64,000 nt of DNA from Euphorbia lathyris (taxonomy: Eukaryota > Streptophyta > Magnoliopsida > Malpighiales > Euphorbiaceae). Every line of letters starts with the position of its first letter. Position 1 is the first letter of the stretch. Below the pieces are notes generated by a model. It saw only the letters and a list, made by a program, of their open reading frames with translations. It did not search any database and was not told where the DNA came from. The stretch is taken from positions 10,067,001-10,131,000 of the forward strand of contig NC_088912.1 in assembly GCF_963576675.1 (NCBI RefSeq), written 5' to 3'. Shown one piece after another: positions 46,614-56,769 of this stretch. Made by a program: the position numbers and the translations under genes.

Positions 46614-49535
46614 CTAATAAGGAGGGATATCCCAGTAGTCCTCAAAATCCCTCAGGTGCGACGCCCGCTCCGCAGATAAGGCCTCCTCGGCGACTCGAAG
46701 TCTCTCCTCGGTGACTCGTGCTCTCTCCTCAACCACAAGGCGGCCCGCAGTCTCCCTCTGCATCACCTCCGACCAGTGGTCGTTCCTCTCCCGGTAAACC
46801 TGACCAACCCTGGCATCGGACTCCTGCACCGACTCAATCCGCCTCCGCTCATGTGCGCGAAGGTCGCTCTAAAGAAAAAGAAAGGAAAAACAGATGATAA
46901 AAAATAATAATAAGTAAGAAGCAGCATAGGCAAGAACGGAAATCATACATACATGCATACATTCCACTACACTAAAATAAAGTAAAGATACATACCAGGT
47001 GATCGGAGCAACGCAAGCTGAGGCGGTCTCGAAAGTAACCGGACAGTCCCACATAATCTGTACAGGTCTCTCTCGTAGTCAGAGAAGCATCTGAAGGATC
47101 AAATAGGACCCTCGAGGTGAAGATAGAAGGAGCCGTCTCGACCCCCGCATAAGCTGCCCCGGACTCATCGTAACAAACCGTGGAAAAATCTCTCCCGTAG
47201 TCCGGTACGGGCACGCCTAGGGATGACCTCTCCGGTCGGGCGGCGCTGGAGGACTCGCCGACATAGTAGGGTGGCTCGTCTATGGATGTCTGAGCTCGAG
47301 TACCGTCAAAGAAATCGGATAGATGGGCACTCCTCCAGGACCCTTCCTGCAAATAAAAACACAATAAGTACCGCTAACCATCTCATGAATAAATGGTAAA
47401 AATGCGGAATCACTTACCGGGATCTCCTCCTGACCAAAGACTGCCGCGACAGCCTCCCTCGAAAATACGTCTGCTACCGGATCCACCTCCATCGCTGCCG
47501 CTGGGGCATCCCTCACGCTCAGCAGAGTAGATAAGTAAGGAGCACGGCCCCCGGCATGAACCCACACCTCTTTACCAACGAACCGACGGGTCAAGTCCCG
47601 ACGGATGACCGACAGGGGCATGGTCCGCACCGCGAACATGGAAACGGGAATCTCGCCTGGTGTCCAGTGTGCGTCACTAACCCCGGTGATGCCTCGGTCC
47701 CCCAAATACCATGCCCGCACGCAGGGGCCGGTGAGCACACACTGCTGCTCCTGGATCACAGATACATACATGTAATCGGGACCGAAGTCAAGGTCGTCCC
47801 ACCTAAACTTAATCTAAAAAAAAAAAAAAAAAACACACAAAGAGAAAGTCAGAACGGTTCAAACAAGAATCTAGCACGACTAGACGACATCTACCTGTCC
47901 CAGGGTCCGCGAGTCAATCCAATCTAGGAGCTGCGCCACAGTCCGTCTCCTCTCGGCGCCTAGGTCAAAATCTCTCCATCGGGTCATGAGAGGGAGCCTC
48001 GGTACTTATGGCCGAGGCCGAGACTGGCTGGGAAGAATCCGCCTCTCATACGCCCAAACCTACGGTAAAAACAAGGATTATAAGTGTGAAAAGCGCGAAG
48101 AAGATAAAATGGGCGAGTCAAGGGTGCGTCACGTACAAGCAGGGCAAAGGTGTAACCACCGAAGTCCTTGCGCTTCCGACAAGTCAGATCCAAAAATTTA
48201 TATAGAAAGGCTAGGCCTGCCCCCGCCCAATCATAGGAAGCCGCCACATCCAAATCACTGAGTGCCTGAATAAGACCCGGGTGAACCTTTCCGCCCTTGG
48301 TGCGGAAGATCGTCTCGCCCAGAGTATACACTAAGAAACTACGAACTGCTAAGTCAGTATCGTCCGTCTCGCAAAACTCCCGGCGACTCAAAAGGCTTGC
48401 AGTAGAAACAAACTTCGCCGGAGTAGATCTGGCGCCTGGACAAACTCCCGGTCCAATCAAAGCAGCAAGCCTAGCGAGGTCAACCCGCGGTCGCATCATG
48501 TCAAAATGAAAGGGAACTGGAGTGCTGCTCCCCCGCAGCCCCGTCAATAAAGAGAAGTCTCTTGGCGAGATGGTCATCTCCCCAAAGGAAAGGTGGAAAG
48601 TGTGGGTCGAGTCAACCCACCGCTCGTATAAGGCACGTAGGCCAAAACGATCGCACACCCCGTTGGTGCGGGGCAACGCTGAAATAAAGGGCTCAAAGCC
48701 CAACTCGCGCACACGGGCTCTCGCTGCGGCGCCCAGCCTAGCATACCACGAATGAATCTCGGCCGTAGTCCCGAAAATCTCGATGAACTAGAAAGAACAA
48801 GACAGGAAAATTTAAATACGATTCCTAAAGTATACGATTGATGAGAACGCGTTAAGACTAAGTATTCTTTCATGATCTAACCTAGAGACATCTGGTCAGT
48901 TAGGACCAACTTCCTGTAAAAATCTCTCCTTTAGGGTCGTTCATGTAAGGTTTAGTTAATTCTTTAATCCACTCTCGTCCGCATTGGCAAGGAGCATAGG
49001 TTAAGTTATACTATTCACGTGCATTAGTTAAGGTTTCACTATTCACGTGCACTATTCACGTTTTTACTATTCACGTTTTTACTATTCATGTTTTACTATT
49101 CACATGCACTAGTTAAGTTTTCACTATTCACGCGCATTAGTTAAGTTGTACTATTCACATGCATTAGTTAGATTTTCACGTTTTTACTATTCACGTTATT
49201 TTTACTGTTAGCATGCATAAATTCGTAGTGTCACTATTCACATGCATATAACGCGCATTCTCACACAGAAATAACACAAGTGTTACTTGTAAGTGAAGAA
49301 ATTCATGTTTTCTAGCTAAAGTCCTCTAAGGCAATCTAAAGGTTAGCATGCAAGTCGTGTTCGGATAGGGATACTAAAGCCTAGAATTTGAATCAAACAA
49401 AAGTGAGAAATTACTTACCTCGTTGCAGCGTGTCCGGCTCAGATGCGTCGTAGGGTCGTGGAAAGGGTCCACTCTATCTAGGTTCACGTAAACCTCGTCC
49501 ATGCCTCTCGTGCCATCCCATTCATCTAAATCCAT
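46614..49535 (-). pseudogene. Antisense six-exon plant mobile domain (PMD) gene inside T1
   Basis: Exons on the minus strand: 49535-49419, 48787-48137, 48059-47895, 47813-47418, 47346-46996 and 46868-46614. They give 39+217+55+132+117+84 codons (644). All five introns are GT-AG and phase 0; three donors read GTAAGT, GTAAGT and GTATGT. Exon 2 has the PMD signature (THTFHLSFGEMTIS, then DFSLLTGLRG), and exon 3 resumes the fold (VWAYERRILP ... MTRWRDFDLG). Exon 4 reads RAWYLGDRG. Exons 5-6 are diverged, with a charged coiled-coil-like end. One in-frame UAA (48006-48008, exon 3) breaks the ORF; all else is open. It lies between pol and the 3' LTR, opposite to the element. PMD proteins such as MAIN/MAIL1 act in gene expression and silencing of transposons; a role here is inference. 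Confidence 0.85.
48990..49260. repeat. Degenerate CTATTCACG repeats in intron 1 of the PMD gene
   Basis: Roughly a dozen copies of ACTATTCACG(T) with spacers such as GCATTAGTTAAG. Several form CACGTG, the G-box core. They fill much of the 631-bp first intron, the only long one. Confidence 0.8.
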
Positions 49536-49614
49536 CCCGAGAATAATCCAAATCAAAGTCTAGAGAGAGAAAGAAGAGAGAGAAGGCATGGGGTTGAAAT
49601 GAAACCCCACCACC

Positions 49615-49621
49615 TTATATA
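49615..49621 (-). promoter_or_regulatory. TATA box of the antisense PMD gene
   Basis: Minus-strand TATATAA within CCTATATAAGG, ~80 nt before the ATG at 49535. A CT-rich leader (TCTCTCTTCTTTCTCTCTC) lies between, typical of plant 5' UTRs. A 9-codon upstream frame starts at 49589 if transcription begins above it. The site lies within T1 and opposite to its LTR promoter. Confidence 0.6.
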
Positions 49622-49967
49622 GGAAGAGGGAATGACGTTCCCGTAAATAGTGAAAAGGGTACGATTTGACATAAAGGTAAAAAGTAAATAATTAATTACC
49701 GGGTGCACAGACCTCCGATTTGCAGTCTGTTTCAGCCTGTATTTCTCCCAGACAGCAACCAATATTGTCAAGACATGAACTCTAGACAACAGCCAATTTT
49801 TACAGAACAGTGACACCAGTCAAAGTACAGACAACAGTCAACAGAAAAATTATCATTAGTCTATATCTTTCCAGACTAAAACACGTTCCCGTTAAACCTC
49901 CGAGATGCTAGCTCCAGTGGGAAAATACAGACAACAGTGTTGTAAGAGAATCCAGAGACAATCCTCG
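49622..49967. other. Upstream region of antisense gene, no coding frame
   Basis: About 345 bp between the TATA box and the minisatellite. AGACAACAG-type motifs recur (near 49750, 49788, 49830 and 49930). This would be the proximal promoter of the antisense gene; no gene seen. Confidence 0.5.
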
Positions 49968-50545
49968 CTTTTGAGCCATCTTACTCACGGTCGCAGACCG
50001 GAATTTCTTTTGAGCCATCTGACTCGCGGTCGCAGACAGGAGTTGCTTTTGAGCCATCTGACTCACGGTCGCAAAACGGAGTTGCTTTTGAGCCATCTGA
50101 CTCAAGGTCGCAGACCTGATTTGCTTTTGAGCCATTTTACCCACGGTCATGGACCAAGGGTCGCTTTTGAGCCATCTTACTCTCGGTCGTAGACCAGAGT
50201 TGCTTTTGAGCCATCTGACTCAAGGTCGCAGAACTGAGTTGCTTTTGAGCCATTTTACCTACGGTCATGGACCAGGATCACTTTTGAGCCATCTTGCTCT
50301 CGGTCGTAGACCAGAGTTGCTTTTGAGCCATTTTACTCAAGGTCGCAGACCTGAGTTGCTTTTGACCCATCTTGCCCGCGGTCGTGGACCAGGGTCGCTT
50401 TTGAGCCATCTTACTCACGGTCGCAGACCGGAGCTGCTTTTGAGCCATTTTTCCGCATTCGTAGGCCAAAATCGCTTTCGAGCCCTCTTACTCACGGTCG
50501 TGCACCGAGATTGCTTTTGAGCCATTCTTACCCATAGTCAACGTA
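49968..50545. repeat. 39-bp minisatellite, ~14.8 units
   Basis: Fourteen units average exactly 39 bp (49968-50513), plus a partial one. Each starts CTTTTGAGCCAT and continues ...ACTCACGGTCGCAGACC with substitutions. Because 39 is divisible by 3 and units lack stops, long frames are open on both strands; I read these as artefacts. Tandem arrays in the 3' untranslated region are known for Tat/Ogre-type elements. Confidence 0.95.
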
Positions 50546-50770
50546 CGCTAGATTCCGAGAAAGGAACATCCACCGACAACCGCTTCAGAGGCGAGGATGG
50601 AAAGAATCAGAGAACGACACCGGAACGCGCAGCGTGAAGGTCATGTATGTTCCCTCCTACTCTTTACGTGTCTTTTACTTTTATATGTTTTACATTGCAT
50701 GTGTTATGTTAGCAAAAAAAACGTTTTCAAAACACACACATCACTGTCAAAATAGAAAATTAAGGGCAAC
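50546..50770 (+). other. T1 3' untranslated end with weak polypurine tract
   Basis: Non-coding. It ends AGAAAATTAAGGGCAAC directly before TGTAGACACC of the 3' LTR. The purine stretch AGAAAATTAAGGG is a weak PPT candidate. Confidence 0.6.
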
Positions 50771-51220
50771 TGTAGACACCGAGTCGGAGGACCTGTGACG
50801 AAAACCGGGAAACAAGACGATTGAAGCGATTGGTTCCGGAATTTTCAAAAAAAAAATACATAATAAGGAAGGAAAAGTTACGACGGATCGCTGTTGCCGG
50901 TAAGGTGGCTCTCGTATGCTTAGCGGCATGGCACGGGTGCTTAGCAGCATTCGGCGCGCGGTCGACGATGGTCGGACACCCGCTCGACGGCACGGGGCGT
51001 GCGCCCGGCGTCCAACCACGAGTGGCACGCGCTCGACGTCCGAGCAATGCTCGGGCCCGGTGGCGCGGTGCGTGCTCTCGTCGTCCGCTGGGCATGCGCG
51101 CCCGGCAGCACGGAGCGCGCGTTCGGCGGTCGCGACGTGTGGGCGCCCAGCGGTGCGGAACGCGCGCTCGGCGGCCGCGGAGCGTGCACGCCCGACGGCG
51201 GGAGGCACGCCTCGGTGGCC

Positions 51221-51459
51221 GTTGGACGAGCGCCCAACCACGTCGAGCGAACGCCCAACGGTCGTTGGGCGAACGCCCAACGAACGTTGGGCGAGCGCCC
51301 AACGACGGTTGGGCACGCCCGCCCAACCTTGCGTTGGGCGCTCGCCCAAAGCTGTTGGGCGATCGCCCAACAATTGTTGGGCGATCGCCCAACGTAATGT
51401 TGGGCGGCCGCCCAACAGGCCTTGGGCGACGCCCGATTTTGCTCGGGCGTCGCCCAAGC
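51221..51459 (+). repeat. Palindrome array in U3 of the T1 3' LTR
   Basis: Around nine TTGGGCG-NN-CGCCCAA units with centres AA, AG, CT, AT and GG are present, several perfect palindromes. The array ends in a larger hairpin with 15-nt perfect arms (TTGGGCGACGCCCGA and its complement) around TTTTGC at ~51422-51457. Every palindrome presents two opposed TGGGC motifs. Confidence 0.93.
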
Positions 51460-51463
51460 TTTC

Positions 51464-51499
51464 GGGGATCCGTTTCCCTATAAAAGGGCACGGATCCCC
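51464..51499 (+). promoter_or_regulatory. T1 LTR core promoter: TATA box within a 10-bp inverted repeat
   Basis: GGGGATCCGT (51464-51473) and ACGGATCCCC (51490-51499) are perfect inverted arms around TTTCCCTATAAAAGGGC. The same arms flank the TATA in the LTRs at 1-929 and 35033-36869. Transcription would start ~25-30 nt downstream, near 51510. Confidence 0.8.
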
Positions 51500-52325
51500 A
51501 TGCATTTAAGGGGGAGGATTTTTGAGCTTTCTCACTCTAAACATTTTTAGAGAGAGAAAGTCAATTTTTTGGAGAAAATATTTTTTTCCCAAAAAAATCC
51601 AAATTTTCGAAAGTTAAATTTTTACTAAAAAAACACAAAAAAAAACCGGAAAATCACGACTCGTAGAATCAATCGGCTTTGACTATCAGATACCGAACTT
51701 GAGGTATTATCCGAGGACTAGACTCGCTTTATTTTATCTAATTTATTTCTTTCCTTTATTTATTTTTATGTATATTTTTTATTTATTTAGTCATTCATTT
51801 ATTTTATCACGTTTTATTTAATTTTGCGTATTTATTTAATTTTCGTCTCGTGTTGAATAAAATTTGGTTTTGTTTTAAAATAAAAACCCTCGTTTCAATA
51901 TCCCAATACGAACCGTGACCCGATAAAAAGGTAGTTCGGGTATTAAAAACGTTGTAATTATAAGTTTTAATTTAAAGAAATTTCCGAATAATATTTTAAA
52001 ATAAAAACATCGTTTTAGGGACTTCCATTATTAACTATGATGCATTTTTGGTAGTTCGGAAATCCAAAACGATTGAATTAGACTTAATTTAAAGCTTTTG
52101 AATAAATCTGGAAATAATTGGAGTGCTGCTGTAATTTTCCGTTTCTGTCAGTAATTGCTATTTAGCGACGGATTTTCCGTTGGTAAATCTGTCAGAATGT
52201 AAAAAATGCTGTTTTGGTCCCTCCTTCTCAACTTTTATGCTTTTAATCCTTGGTACATATATGTATTATTATGTAATATATGCTTTTAAGTTATTTTTAG
52301 ATACTTTGTACATATATTTATTTAA

Positions 52326-53002
52326 TGCGTTTATATATTATTTTCAATTAATTAGACTTAATAAAGTATATACATATATATATAAATTTTTCTTCTCGTT
52401 TCATTTAAGTTATATTGGGTTTTATTTTAAAATGTTATTTACTTGGGTATCTTGAGGTAATTAATTAGTAGATATTTAGAGGATAATTAGGAGTCATTTT
52501 AATGTTTAATATATATTTGGGAAAGTTATTTTCTATATATTACAATAGTCATTTTAGAATATAGCGTTTATTTTCTATTAACAATGAATTTTGTTTATTA
52601 TTTTACATGCTTTTCTTAGTAAGGTAAAAGTATATTTAGTATCTTTCATTTTCATTATTATTGATATATTTAGCTATTGAGTAGCATCATTTACTTGGTT
52701 TTCTAAAATTACATGTATATCATTATTTTTAAATGAATGTATATATATATGCTTATATTATTTTCTTTATTCGTTGGACATTTATGGGTCCATATTTTAA
52801 ATGGGTTTTATTTGGAATGGATTTTGATTTGATATGTTTATTGTTGTAATTATGACAAGTAATGAGTCTATTGAGTAAAAAGGGGAAAATAAATCACAAA
52901 AAGAGTTTTCAATTTAATTATTTAAACTGAAGGTTTTTTTAAAGGTTCCTTAATGTAAATAAATAGTGTTTTCTTGACATTTCAAATCGTTTCTCAAAAC
53001 AC
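52326..53002 (+). other. 677-bp LTR block absent from the T1 5' LTR
   Basis: Flanked by TGCGTTT direct repeats (52326 and 53003). In the 5' LTR a single TGCGTTT joins both sides (near 36030). AT-rich, non-coding. Confidence 0.88.
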
Positions 53003-53844
53003 TGCGTTTTAAAACCTTAGTCCGTTCTAACGACGGATTAAGCGAACCTTGTAATTAAAAATCGTTTTCATTGTAAATAATGAAGTTTTGAATCGCTTTC
53101 TTAAAGGATTTGTATAAAAATAGAATTGACTTGTATGTTTAAACACGTTTTCTTATTAAAGGTTTTTATCTCAATGTTTTCAAACGCCCGAGTCGTTCCA
53201 ACGGCGATTCGGGTGAACTTCATCAAACATGGTTTTAAAACGCACTTAAATCGTTCCAACGGCGATTAAGGTGCGAACCACGTAAATAAACTCGTTTTGG
53301 GGAAATAAATTAGTGTAGAATTAACTCGCAACACGACATGTAAATCACGTTGTAAATAAACCACTTCTTCCTTCCTCCCCTCTCTTTTATATTGAAACTG
53401 ATGTAAATGGGTGATTCTTTACTAAAGTGGCTTTTCAATAATATATGCTCAAAACGGTTTCCAAAATGAGAAAGAAAAGGTTTCAAATGAATTTTAAACT
53501 TAAAGAAATATGCGATTAGTCCGTTATCGCCTAACATGCTGAGTAGGAGGCCGGTGGTTCATAATCGGGCGATGTCGGGGTGTCTAGTAGCCTTTCTCCG
53601 GAAAGGAGCTAGCCTTCTCGGCTCGTACCCAAGTTTCCCGAACCCACACCGGTCTCCCGCAAGGGATCGGTGTTCATTTTCCCATTCGTGGGTGGCGACT
53701 CTTCCATATCTCCGAGCTCCGGTCCTGCCGAGCAGCTTGATTCCATGATTGGTTGCTTTCGGCGCCAATCACCGCTTACGTCGCCATGAGGTTGTCCACC
53801 CCCCGGTCCGCCCGGGAGATTAGGCCGCGGCATCTCGTCTAACA

Positions 53845-55534
53845 AGCGCCCACAATTCTTCTCCGAGATTCCAACCACAAAGTATAACACGGTGAGGTTA
53901 AGATGGAATCAACCCTTATGAGATGCAACCAAATTAGATTGCCTCTAATTAACCAACACAAGATCAAAGAGAAAAGGAGATGAATGAGATTTATCCATTG
54001 ACGGGAGCCGTATGAATTCTTGTCCACGAACTAGGGGATGCGAATTCACTTTTTCTCACTTAATGTAGGTTTCGAAAATCACAATAAGGGGAGGGGATTA
54101 GCTTTTTCAAAATTCACACATTAGGGGGGTATATATAATAACTTGTATCTAAACCCTAGTTAGATAGGAATAGGTTACTTAATAGGAATTCAATTCGGAA
54201 TAGGATTCCTAATTATTATCTTATAATATATCTAATATATTTAGGGTAATAATAAATAACCTAATTGGATAATAATAGAAGTATATTAATCTAATTAAAA
54301 CTCCTAATTTAATTATCTCTCTTAATTAATTTAATTCACAAACCTAATCAAATTAGGATTAAGTGAATTAAAATAATTCCTTGTTTACTATATACAAATT
54401 TCGGCCACCCCTAATTAAATGGGCCTTACTGGGCTCATTTGGACTTCCATCTATTAATGACATCCATCTCTCTTTTGGTTCCAAGTCTTATCTGTGATCC
54501 ATTAGGTTCTTACTACTTCTGGCCGTATGCAACTATTAAATTAATTTCTTCAAGAATTATATTTAATCCTTTGCATAACGGAATGATGTACTGAGTATGT
54601 TATTGGCAAGTCTGTAATCATTCCTCCAGAGTCCGTTAAGAAGACAGGTTGATTCTGTCGTTAACCCTTCCGTATTAGTTACAGTATAATTCGATCTTTT
54701 ATCAACTACATCCTTGAACTGAATCTTATGACTATGGGTGATGTCAAGTCACATATAGCGAGACATTCATTTTACTTGTACAGGCCGAGTCAACTCAAAT
54801 AGATAGGTTAAGTGAAATCTGTATTTCTACTCTTAAGCTATCACCTTGTAAGGATTTAGAGTCGAGTCTTCCACAAGCGATCCTTGGATGTATCTCCCAT
54901 TAATCGGGAGTGATAAATGCTCAATCCAATGTATAACTACCCTGATATTACCTCCTGTGACACCCAACCTTTGCAGTTCACACCCTAGAGTCATCTCTAT
55001 TAAGGATCGTGGGACCACATGATCAAAGTCGCACATTCAGTAATTCAGGATGACCAATTACCATTCCTTTGAGTCTGAGGATTAGTCATCTCTATTAATA
55101 CCATCCTGTTATCTCAAATCGGATCCCCAATCCTAATGAACGACGTTTCATCGGATCTATGTAACTGTCCAGATATCTATATATATATATATGAAGCTTG
55201 TGAGATCAGCTTTCTTTCGGACAGAAGACATTGTTACATACAAGTCTCAATAGTGATATATCAATCCTAAACATATCACTTGACTTGGGGTGGTTTTAAG
55301 TTTATTAGTTTATTATAAAGTTTTGTCTTACTTCATGTTTGTATAAACACTTTATAATCACTTTAAATAAACTTACGGATTTCCTTTTATTAGACTTTAT
55401 TCAGTGCTTAAAAGGGATTGCCTTTATATAGTTATAAAACATATATCTCATTAAAACAAATGATATAAAGAACAATTCATTTACATTAAGTTTGTATCCT
55501 GCAACAATTGTCTATAGGACACTAAACCCCAACA
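53845..55534 (-). mobile_element. C2 5' LTR remnant
   Basis: Matches 17060-18778 of the C2 3' LTR and ends ACCCCAACA, followed by ACTCA (55535-55539). Its first 146 bp belonged on the other side of T1 and are deleted. A ~30-bp gap relative to the partner lies near 55103. Confidence 0.93.
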
Positions 55535-55539
55535 ACTCA
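55535..55539. repeat. Right target duplication of C2 (ACTCA)
   Basis: Second copy of ACTCA. LINE sequence upstream of ORF2 continues to the right. Confidence 0.93.
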
Positions 55540-55719
55540 TTCTTCTCGGTGGGCCTGATTGTCAGACCGCGCCGTATCATTCATAATAAGAGATTCCTTA
55601 TCAGTATTAGAAAGGGAAAGTTCTGGTTGTTGCTCCTCATGAGCATTCTTAGAAAAGCTGCATTCAGTTTCTGATATAAATGTTGTTAACTGGTCAATAT
55701 TGGTTGTTTATCCTCCTCA

Positions 55720-56769
55720 TCATCTCTTCCGTACCTCGGCTATTTCAAGCCCCTTCTCTTCATCCAATGACATCTCGCCATCCCCCTCAAGTTCCTTGTT
55801 GTGCTCAAATTGTGTGTTGCTTGGGTTTTTGATATTGATATTTGGTCTATTAGTAACCAACTGATTGATCTCCCCTTCTTTACTACTTTGAGGCTGTGTA
55901 TTATTTTGCAGGAGACCAAAAATTGGTTTCTCTAATCCGCCATCTCTGCTGCCATTTCCATCCCATCTAGAATCCAAGTTCACGTTGCTGCTACTGGCTT
56001 CTCTGAGCCATCTCGAACTATACTGATTAGCCCCTCTCCTTATTGGAGCTTTCAACCACTCGCCCCATTCCCTCTTCAGATCAGTTAATCGGGGTACAAA
56101 CAATTTTTCACAAAAACGTTCAGAATGACCAATCATCCCGCACAAATAACAAAACAGGCCAAGACGTTCGTATTTAAAAGTCACAAATGACCAACTGTCA
56201 TTAGCCTTTCATATTTTCTTCACTCTCTTTAAGGGTTTACAGACATCAATGCTTACCCTAATTCTCATGTACTGTCTGCGGATCCCATTGCTATTATTAA
56301 TATCTTATTCCAGGAAAATCCCCAGGAAATTGGCAAGTTGGCGTCCCACATGTTCAGACATAGTTCCTACCGGGAGTTAATAGACTTGTACCCAGATATC
56401 CAATAGGTTCAGATTTATAACCTCGGGATCAGTACCTTTCACCCAATCACGAAGTATAAGCATTTGATTATCGAAGGACCACGGCCCTCCTGCCAAAACC
56501 CTATTTTTGTCCACTTCATGAAAGAATTCAAATGCGAAGATCGTAGTTGTGATGTCTTGAATTGAAATACCCCGCCCAGGGCGCCAGAGATCCGCAAGTC
56601 TGTTCTTCATAGCGATGAAATTCACAGGTTTATCAGTGATAAAGCGACCAACCATCCTCAAACATACCGACTCGATCGGTTCCTCAGGTGTGTTGATTCC
56701 AAGATCGATGCCTTCGAATTCGTTCTCCTGAATCTGCATGTTTGGCATATTTTCCTCCATAATCTGCAA
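55720..56769 (-). pseudogene. L1m ORF1: DUF4283-type RNA-binding protein with zinc knuckle
   Basis: One minus-strand frame of ~350 codons with three internal stops (near 56377, 56307 and 56208). The N-terminal region fits DUF4283 (LRMVGRFITDKPVNFIAM, FEFFHEVDKNRVLAGGPW, LLDIWVQVY). A CCHC knuckle, CYLCGMIGHSERFC, follows at about 56118-56160, then an Asn/Ser-rich tail. Plant L1 ORF1 proteins share this order and bind LINE RNA. It ends ~180 nt before ORF2. Confidence 0.88.

Larger units (their letters stand above)
35033..53844 (+). mobile_element. Tat-lineage Ty3/gypsy element T1 with antisense PMD gene
   Basis: Order: truncated 5' LTR (35033-36869), PBS (36872-36889), a ~1.9-kb leader, gag with repeated modules, protease, RT, RNase H, a second (archaeal-type) RNase H, integrase, an antisense six-exon gene, a 39-bp minisatellite and the 3' LTR (50771-53844). 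Double RNase H, the Ogre-like PBS, large size and a post-pol extra gene fit the Tat lineage. At 53845 the C2 LTR resumes in register with 17060, proving insertion into the C2 5' LTR. The AGCGC at 53845-53849 is the surviving target-duplication copy. Coding frames carry several stops. Confidence 0.93.
50771..53844 (+). mobile_element. T1 3' LTR, complete (3,074 bp)
   Basis: Begins TGTAGACACC and ends CGTCTAACA. U3 has a CpG-dense block (50930-51220), the palindrome array (51221-51459), and TATAAAA (51479-51485) inside an inverted repeat. An A/T-rich R/U5 of ~2.3 kb follows. C2 LTR sequence starts at 53845. It is the reference copy for the truncated LTRs at 1-929 and 35033-36869. Confidence 0.95.
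16914..55534 (-). mobile_element. Ty1/copia element C2, split by nested S3 and T1
   Basis: Minus-strand order is 5' LTR (remnant 55534-53845), PBS (35032-35021), a long leader broken by S3, gag, pol, PPT and 3' LTR (18778-16914). ACTCA flanks the whole. After removing S3 (23198-33636 plus one CCCAG) and T1 (35033-53844), an ordinary copia layout remains, except that the leader is unusually long at ~1.9 kb. Its gag has a single CCHC knuckle and there is no third ORF, so it is not a Sirevirus. I could not assign a lineage with confidence. Confidence 0.88.

Noticed and set aside
46614..49535. Ordinary host PMD gene unrelated to the retrotransposon
   Set aside because: It lies inside the T1 boundaries between integrase and the 3' LTR, beside the T1 minisatellite and PPT, so it travels with the element unless it inserted later. 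No separate insertion ends were seen.
49905..50520. Repetitive proteins (LLSHLTHGRR on plus, MAQKQLRSAT on minus)
   Set aside because: Explained by a 39-bp minisatellite without stops. No start context, and frames on both strands are equally open.
49968..50545. CRISPR-like regular repeats
   Set aside because: Units are contiguous with no unique spacers, and the setting is a plant retrotransposon.
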